Shown one piece after another: positions 60,138 to 64,000 of a DNA stretch of 64,000 nt (position 1 is the first letter of the stretch; every line of letters starts with the position of its first letter). Under the pieces are notes generated by a model. The model saw only the letters and a list, made by a program, of their open reading frames with translations. It was not told where the DNA came from and made no database searches. The stretch is from the NCBI RefSeq assembly GCF_005490985.1, contig NZ_CP027869.1, positions 1,674,001 to 1,738,000 of the forward strand. The letters run 5' to 3'. Made by a program: the position numbers and the translations under genes. This DNA comes from Curtobacterium sp. SGAir0471 (GTDB lineage: Bacteria; Actinomycetota; Actinomycetes; Actinomycetales; Microbacteriaceae).

Positions 60138-61628
60138 TCAGCCGACCGCGGCGAGGGCCGCGGCGAGCCGGGTGGTGGACCGACCGGGGTGGAACGGGAC
60201 GGTGACGACCCGGCCGCCCCACTCGGCGAGCGTGGCCGCCTCGGGGAGCTCGCTCGCGGCGTAGTCGCCGCCCTTCGCCCAGACGTCCGGCCGGAAGCGG
60301 CGGAGCGCCTCGTCCGGCGTGTGCTCGTCGAAGACGACGACCGCGTCGACGCAGTCGAGCGCGAGCAGCAGCTCGACCCGGTCGTCCTGCGTCATGATCG
60401 GTCGCTCGGGGCCCTTGAGCGCGCGGACCGAGTCGTCCGAGTTGAGGCAGACGACCAGGCAGTCGCCGAGCGCCCGGGCCGCGGAGAGCGTGCGGGCGTG
60501 CCCGGCGTGCAGCAGGTCGAAGCAGCCGCCGGTCGCGACGACGGTCCCGCCGGCGCTCCGGACCTCGTGCACGACGCGCAGCGCGTCGCGGTCGACACCG
60601 GGGACGGGCACGGGTGCGGGACCGGCGTCGGCGAAGAGCGCGGTCACGCCGCCGGCCGCCAGGTACTCCGACGCTGCGAGCACGCCCGCGGTGACGGCCT
60701 CGGCGACGTCGGCGCCCTCGGCGAGGGCGATCGCGACGCCCGCGGCCAGGCGGTCGCCGGCGCCGCAGGGGTCGCCCGCCGTGACGGACGGGGCGGGGAC
60801 GAAGCGGCTGTCGAGCGCTGCCGGTCCGGTGCCGTCACGGCCGCGGCGGGAGGCGACGAGTGCCCCGCGGTCGCCCATCGTGACGGCGACCGCGGCGACG
60901 TCCCAGGTGCGGACGAGCTCGGCAGCGGCGTCGGTGGCGAAGGGGACGCCCTCGCCGGACAGGTCGGTGAAGCGGCGGGCCTCGCTGGTGTTCGGCGTCA
61001 CGACGGCGGTGCCGGCGACGGGGGCGGCGCCCTTGGGGTGCGGGTCCCAGACCACCGGCGTCGTGCGGGCCGCGGCGGCCAGGGCGTCGCGGAGCCCCGC
61101 GGAGGCTGCGACACCGCGACCGTAGTCGGCGACGACGATCGCGTCGGCGACCTCGAGCGCTGCGGTCATCTCGGCCGTGGTGTCGGGCACGGGCGGCGTG
61201 GCGCAGCCCTCGTCGATGCGGACGAGAGCGTGGTCGACGACGCGGACGCGGGTCTTCACCGGGGTCGGTGCGCCGGAGGGACCGGCGACCACCCGGACGT
61301 CGGGCAACAGGGCGCGGATCTCCGCGGCGCGGTCGTCGTCGCTCAGGACGGTGACGAGCGTCACGTCGTGGCCGTCGCGTACGAGCATCGAGGCGACCAG
61401 ACCGGCACCACCGGCACGGCGGTCGTCGGTGCGGACGTCGACGACGGGCACCGGGGCGTCCGGGCTCAGGCGCTCGCTCGTGCCCGAGACGTCGACGTCG
61501 AGCAGCGTGTCACCGACGACGACGATGCGGCGCCGCGTCCCGTCGGCCTGCGCGCGGTCGGCGGTGCGCTGCGACGTGGCCCCGGTGTCCCCGGCGCGCG
61601 GTGCGGTGGTGCCGCCGTGGGCGGTCAC
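60138..61628 (-). CDS. Bifunctional HldE-like kinase/nucleotidyltransferase, copy 2
   Basis: 496 residues from GTG 61628. PfkB-type kinase domain (VVVGDTLLDVDVSGTSERLSPDAPVPVV, AGGAGLVASMLVRDG, catalytic PCGAGDRLAAGVAIAL), then a cytidylyltransferase-like domain (ATGGCFDLLHAGHARTLSAARAL with HxGH, LKGPERPIMTQDDR, WAKGGDY). Same two-domain order as copy 1 but divergent in sequence. It overlaps the GmhA-like gene by GTGA. It may make a different heptose or sugar nucleotide than copy 1. Confidence 0.85.
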   Translation of the reverse strand: MTAHGGTTAPRAGDTGATSQRTADRAQADGTRRRIVVVGDTLLDVDVSGTSERLSPDAPVPVVDVRTDDRRAGGAGLVASMLVRDGHDVTLVTVLSDDDRAAEIRALLPDVRVVAGPSGAPTPVKTRVRVVDHALVRIDEGCATPPVPDTTAEMTAALEVADAIVVADYGRGVAASAGLRDALAAAARTTPVVWDPHPKGAAPVAGTAVVTPNTSEARRFTDLSGEGVPFATDAAAELVRTWDVAAVAVTMGDRGALVASRRGRDGTGPAALDSRFVPAPSVTAGDPCGAGDRLAAGVAIALAEGADVAEAVTAGVLAASEYLAAGGVTALFADAGPAPVPVPGVDRDALRVVHEVRSAGGTVVATGGCFDLLHAGHARTLSAARALGDCLVVCLNSDDSVRALKGPERPIMTQDDRVELLLALDCVDAVVVFDEHTPDEALRRFRPDVWAKGGDYAASELPEAATLAEWGGRVVTVPFHPGRSTTRLAAALAAVG

Positions 61629-62251
61629 CGGCGGCCGCCGCGGCGCAGGGCGGGCTCCATCGCGCGGCAGAGGGCGTGCACGAGGACGAGCTGTGCCTCC
61701 TGCACGTTGGCCGAGGGCCCCTCGATGCGGATCGCGTCGTCGACCGCGTCCGCGAGCGGGTTCGGGCCGGGGCCGGTCATCGCGATCGAGCGGGCGCCGA
61801 CGGCCCGCGCGGCCTCGGCGGCGCGGAGCAGGTTCGGGCTCTTCCCGCTCGTGCTGAGCAGCACCACGACGTCCCCGGCGCGCGCGTGCGCCGTGACCTG
61901 GCGCGCGAAGACCTCGTCGTAGCCGTAGTCGTTGCCGATCGCGGTGACGGCGGAGCTCTCGGCGTGCAGGGAGATCGCCGAGTACGCCGGGCGGTCCCCG
62001 TCGAAGCGGCCGGTCAGCTCCGAGGTCAGGTGCTGCGCCTCTGCTGCTGACCCGCCGTTGCCCGCGGCGAGCAGTCGACGACCGGCCACCAGGCGTGCGG
62101 CGATGTCGTCCGCCCAGGCGGCGATGTGGTCCTTGTGGTCGACGAGCGAGGCGATCACGGGGACCGAGGCGGCGATGTGGTCGACGACGGTCCGGACGCT
62201 GGCGCTCCCTGTGTCCGGCTCGCGGGTGCCGGTCTGCTGCTCGATGGTCAT
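61625..62251 (-). CDS. gmhA: SIS-domain phosphoheptose isomerase (GmhA-like)
   Basis: 208 residues. GmhA signature: [61 protein letters not shown] and a C-terminal [15 protein letters not shown] with a catalytic His/Glu pair. It isomerises sedoheptulose 7-phosphate to D-glycero-D-manno-heptose 7-phosphate, the substrate of the HldE proteins. ATGA and GTGA overlaps link it to the GT4 and hldE copy 2 genes. Confidence 0.88.
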   Translation of the reverse strand: MTIEQQTGTREPDTGSASVRTVVDHIAASVPVIASLVDHKDHIAAWADDIAARLVAGRRLLAAGNGGSAAEAQHLTSELTGRFDGDRPAYSAISLHAESSAVTAIGNDYGYDEVFARQVTAHARAGDVVVLLSTSGKSPNLLRAAEAARAVGARSIAMTGPGPNPLADAVDDAIRIEGPSANVQEAQLVLVHALCRAMEPALRRGGRR

Positions 62252-63654
62252 CGTGCGGTCCTCTCCGTCGGGTGCGGCAGCACCGCGGGCGTCGGACGGG
62301 CGGTCCGTCCGGCGCGTCCGGGACGAGCGCCCGGGGTGGTCGTGGCGGGGGTGATCGTGACCGGGTCGTTCGACCCGGGTGCCGTGTCGGTCCCGGTGGC
62401 CGCAGCCGCGGGGGCGGCGAGGGCGTTCGCGGCACCGGCGACGAGCCGCTCGTAGACGCGCTCGCTCTCGGCGGCGACCTTCTGCCAGGTGTACCGGGCC
62501 TCGGCACGCTCGCGTCCGGCGCGCCCGTAGGCCTCGCGGCGCTCGGGGTCGTCGAGGATCGCACCGACGGCGGCGGCCACGGCGTCCTCGTCGCGCGGCG
62601 GGACGTGCAGGCCCGTGGCGTCCTCGACGACGGTGTCGATCAGGCCGCCGACGCTCGACGCGACGACCGGACGACCGCAGGCCATGGCCTCGAGCGGCAC
62701 GATGCCGAACGGCTCGTACCAGGGCGCGCACACGACGACGTCGGCGCTGCGGTACACGGCGGGCATGTCGTGCTGCCCGAGCTGGCCGCGGAAGGTCACG
62801 TGCTCGCGGACCCCGAGCGACCGGGCCAGGGCGTCGAGGCGCTGGTACTCCGGGTCGTCGGCCAGGTCCGCCCCTGCGGTGCCGGCGCCGCCGACGACGA
62901 CCAGTTCGGCCTCGCGGCCCTCGTCGAGCAGCTTCGCGAGCGCGGCGATGGTCGTGCCGACGCCCTTCCGGCGCACCAGGCGGGACGCGGTCAGGACGCG
63001 GAAGGGGCGCCCGCGTTCCTCGACGGGCCCGTCCGGGCGGAACAGGTCCGTGTCAACGCCGCACGGCACGACCGAGATGGCGTGCAGCGGGACGCCGAGC
63101 GCCTTGAGCTCGAACGCCTCGTCGGAGCACGTCGCGACGACCTGGTCGACGCTCCGGCCCACGGCGGGCTCGATCCACTCGCGCTCGGCGGGGCTCGTGT
63201 CGGCGGTGCCCTGGTGGCGGCGCTTCACGACGCCCAGCGCGTGGAAGGTCTGCACGACCGGGATCCGGACGCCGCCGGTGCGGGCGTGGACCTGCTTGAC
63301 GGCTTCGAGCGCGGCGTGACCGGACATCCAGAAGTGCCCGTGCACCACGTCGGGACGGTCGACGAACCACTCCGCCGCGAGCACCGAGGCGAACGTGTCC
63401 ATGAACGGGAACAGGTCGTCCTTCGGCACGTGCCGCGCAGGACCGGCGTCGACGTGCACGACCTCGACCCCGGGGCGCAGCAGCACCCGGACGGGCTGGT
63501 CGGCGTCGTCGCGCCGCGTGTACACGGTCACCTGGTGGCCGCGGTCCGCCAGGGCCCCGGAGAGCTCGGCGACGTGCACGTTCTGTCCGCCGGCGTCGAC
63601 TCCGCCGAGCACCGCGAGCGGGCTCGCGTGCTCGGACACCATCGCGATCTTCAT
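62248..63654 (-). CDS. Family 4 glycosyltransferase
   Basis: 468 residues, GT-B fold. N-terminal [45 protein letters not shown], then [22 protein letters not shown] and [32 protein letters not shown] (EX7E nucleotide-sugar motif). The last 60 residues are Pro/Thr/Ala-rich and disordered. Similar to MshA- and sucrose-phosphate-synthase-type enzymes, but the context indicates glycan assembly. Coupled to both neighbours by 4-bp overlaps. Confidence 0.88.
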   Translation of the reverse strand: MKIAMVSEHASPLAVLGGVDAGGQNVHVAELSGALADRGHQVTVYTRRDDADQPVRVLLRPGVEVVHVDAGPARHVPKDDLFPFMDTFASVLAAEWFVDRPDVVHGHFWMSGHAALEAVKQVHARTGGVRIPVVQTFHALGVVKRRHQGTADTSPAEREWIEPAVGRSVDQVVATCSDEAFELKALGVPLHAISVVPCGVDTDLFRPDGPVEERGRPFRVLTASRLVRRKGVGTTIAALAKLLDEGREAELVVVGGAGTAGADLADDPEYQRLDALARSLGVREHVTFRGQLGQHDMPAVYRSADVVVCAPWYEPFGIVPLEAMACGRPVVASSVGGLIDTVVEDATGLHVPPRDEDAVAAAVGAILDDPERREAYGRAGRERAEARYTWQKVAAESERVYERLVAGAANALAAPAAAATGTDTAPGSNDPVTITPATTTPGARPGRAGRTARPTPAVLPHPTERTAR

Positions 63655-64000
63655 CGGAGGCTCCCTTCCAGCGCGGCGTCCGCCGCCGCGCTTCCGCGCC
63701 GCGCACCCCGCGCGACGGCGTCGTCGAGGAGGTCGTCCCAGTCCGCCAGGTACCGGCCGAGCGCGTGCCGCGCGAGCGCGGCCTCACGCGCGACGGCACC
63801 GCGGCGGCGGGCCTCCTCGGGGTCCTCCAGGAGCGTCCTGGAGGCACGGACCAGCTCGTCGACGTCGGTCGCGATCGCGCCGGCATCGGCGGGCACCGTC
63901 CGGGGTGCGTCGGTCGTCGCGAGCACGAGGACCGGCATGGCCATGTGCATCGACTCGATCAGTGACAGGCCGAGCGATGTCCAGCGGTTCGGGTGCACGT
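63651..64000 (-). CDS. Glycosyltransferase, C-terminal part (runs off the right edge)
   Basis: The last about 115 residues of a GT-B glycosyltransferase: [29 protein letters not shown] matches the EX7E region, followed by [23 protein letters not shown] and a helical tail. The start lies beyond the window. The stop overlaps the downstream GT4 start (ATGA). Confidence 0.75.
   Translation of the reverse strand, partial: VHPNRWTSLGLSLIESMHMAMPVLVLATTDAPRTVPADAGAIATDVDELVRASRTLLEDPEEARRRGAVAREAALARHALGRYLADWDDLLDDAVARGARRGSAAADAALEGSLR

Noticed and set aside
57664..60222. Very long minus-strand frame (852 codons) and the similar plus-strand frame at 59625-61922
   Set aside because: Both are shadows of GC-rich genes (GT9, SDR, HldE copy 2). 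They are Arg/Pro/Gly-rich with no domain, and the real genes have motifs and coupled starts.
1..64000. CRISPR array or prophage structural genes
   Set aside because: I saw no regularly spaced direct repeats of array type and no capsid, tail, portal or terminase genes; the island is not a full prophage.

Overview
The window is about 70% GC, gene-dense and full of translationally coupled ATGA/GTGA overlaps. Gene content and codon use point to an actinobacterium of the Microbacteriaceae, most like a plant- or soil-associated Curtobacterium. That genus call is inferred from style and content; no marker gene was compared.

Left flank (1-4.9 kb). A Wadjet (JetABC) anti-plasmid operon runs off the left edge, so only jetA, jetB and the N-terminal half of jetC are visible. 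It is followed by four tRNA genes: Val-CAC, Gly-GCC, Cys-GCA and Val-GAC.

Genomic island (4,834-44,008, about 39 kb). Exact 48-bp direct repeats bound it: the 3' part of the intact tRNA-Val(GAC) on the left and a stranded copy on the right. A tyrosine integrase and a small excisionase-like protein sit just inside the left end. Paired TGGCACG heptamers lie just inside both ends and look like integrase arm sites. The left cargo (7.9-18.8 kb) is defence or stabilisation-like: an OLD-type ATPase/Toprim nuclease with a broken partner gene, an IS110-family element, a DUF3037/HipA-like kinase pair, an ECF sigma factor with a broken partner, and a catalytically degenerate ImmA-like protein coupled to a PIN-like protein. 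Next come two MFS exporters, a TetR regulator with twin operators, and several pseudogenes.

The right cargo (25-40 kb) is catabolic. It encodes a D-2-hydroxyacid dehydrogenase, a lone IclR effector domain, an RraA/HMG-type aldolase, a glutamate dehydrogenase, an MFS symporter, the three 5-oxoprolinase subunits PxpABC, an SDR, an aminotransferase and a TetR regulator. An L-idonate/gluconate module follows: an idonate dehydrogenase, a gluconokinase-SDR fusion, 6-phosphogluconate dehydrogenase and a GntR regulator. Five near-palindromes of the form TGMGA-N6-TCTCA sit at promoters in both parts and suggest one regulon. The far right of the island holds a triple-HTH protein, an AT-rich hairpin region and uncharacterised genes.

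Right flank (44-64 kb). It contains a P-loop kinase, an MmyB-type regulator opposite an oxidoreductase, a frameshifted hydrolase, three tandem paralogous lipoproteins, a second tRNA-Gly, and a molybdopterin oxidoreductase with its flavin reductase. The end is a heptose/glycosylation cluster: two HldE-like bifunctional enzymes, a GmhA-like isomerase, GT2, GT9 and GT4 glycosyltransferases, an aldehyde dehydrogenase and an SDR. A GC-rich palindrome family recurs at least five times, mostly as terminators, once inside a coding sequence.
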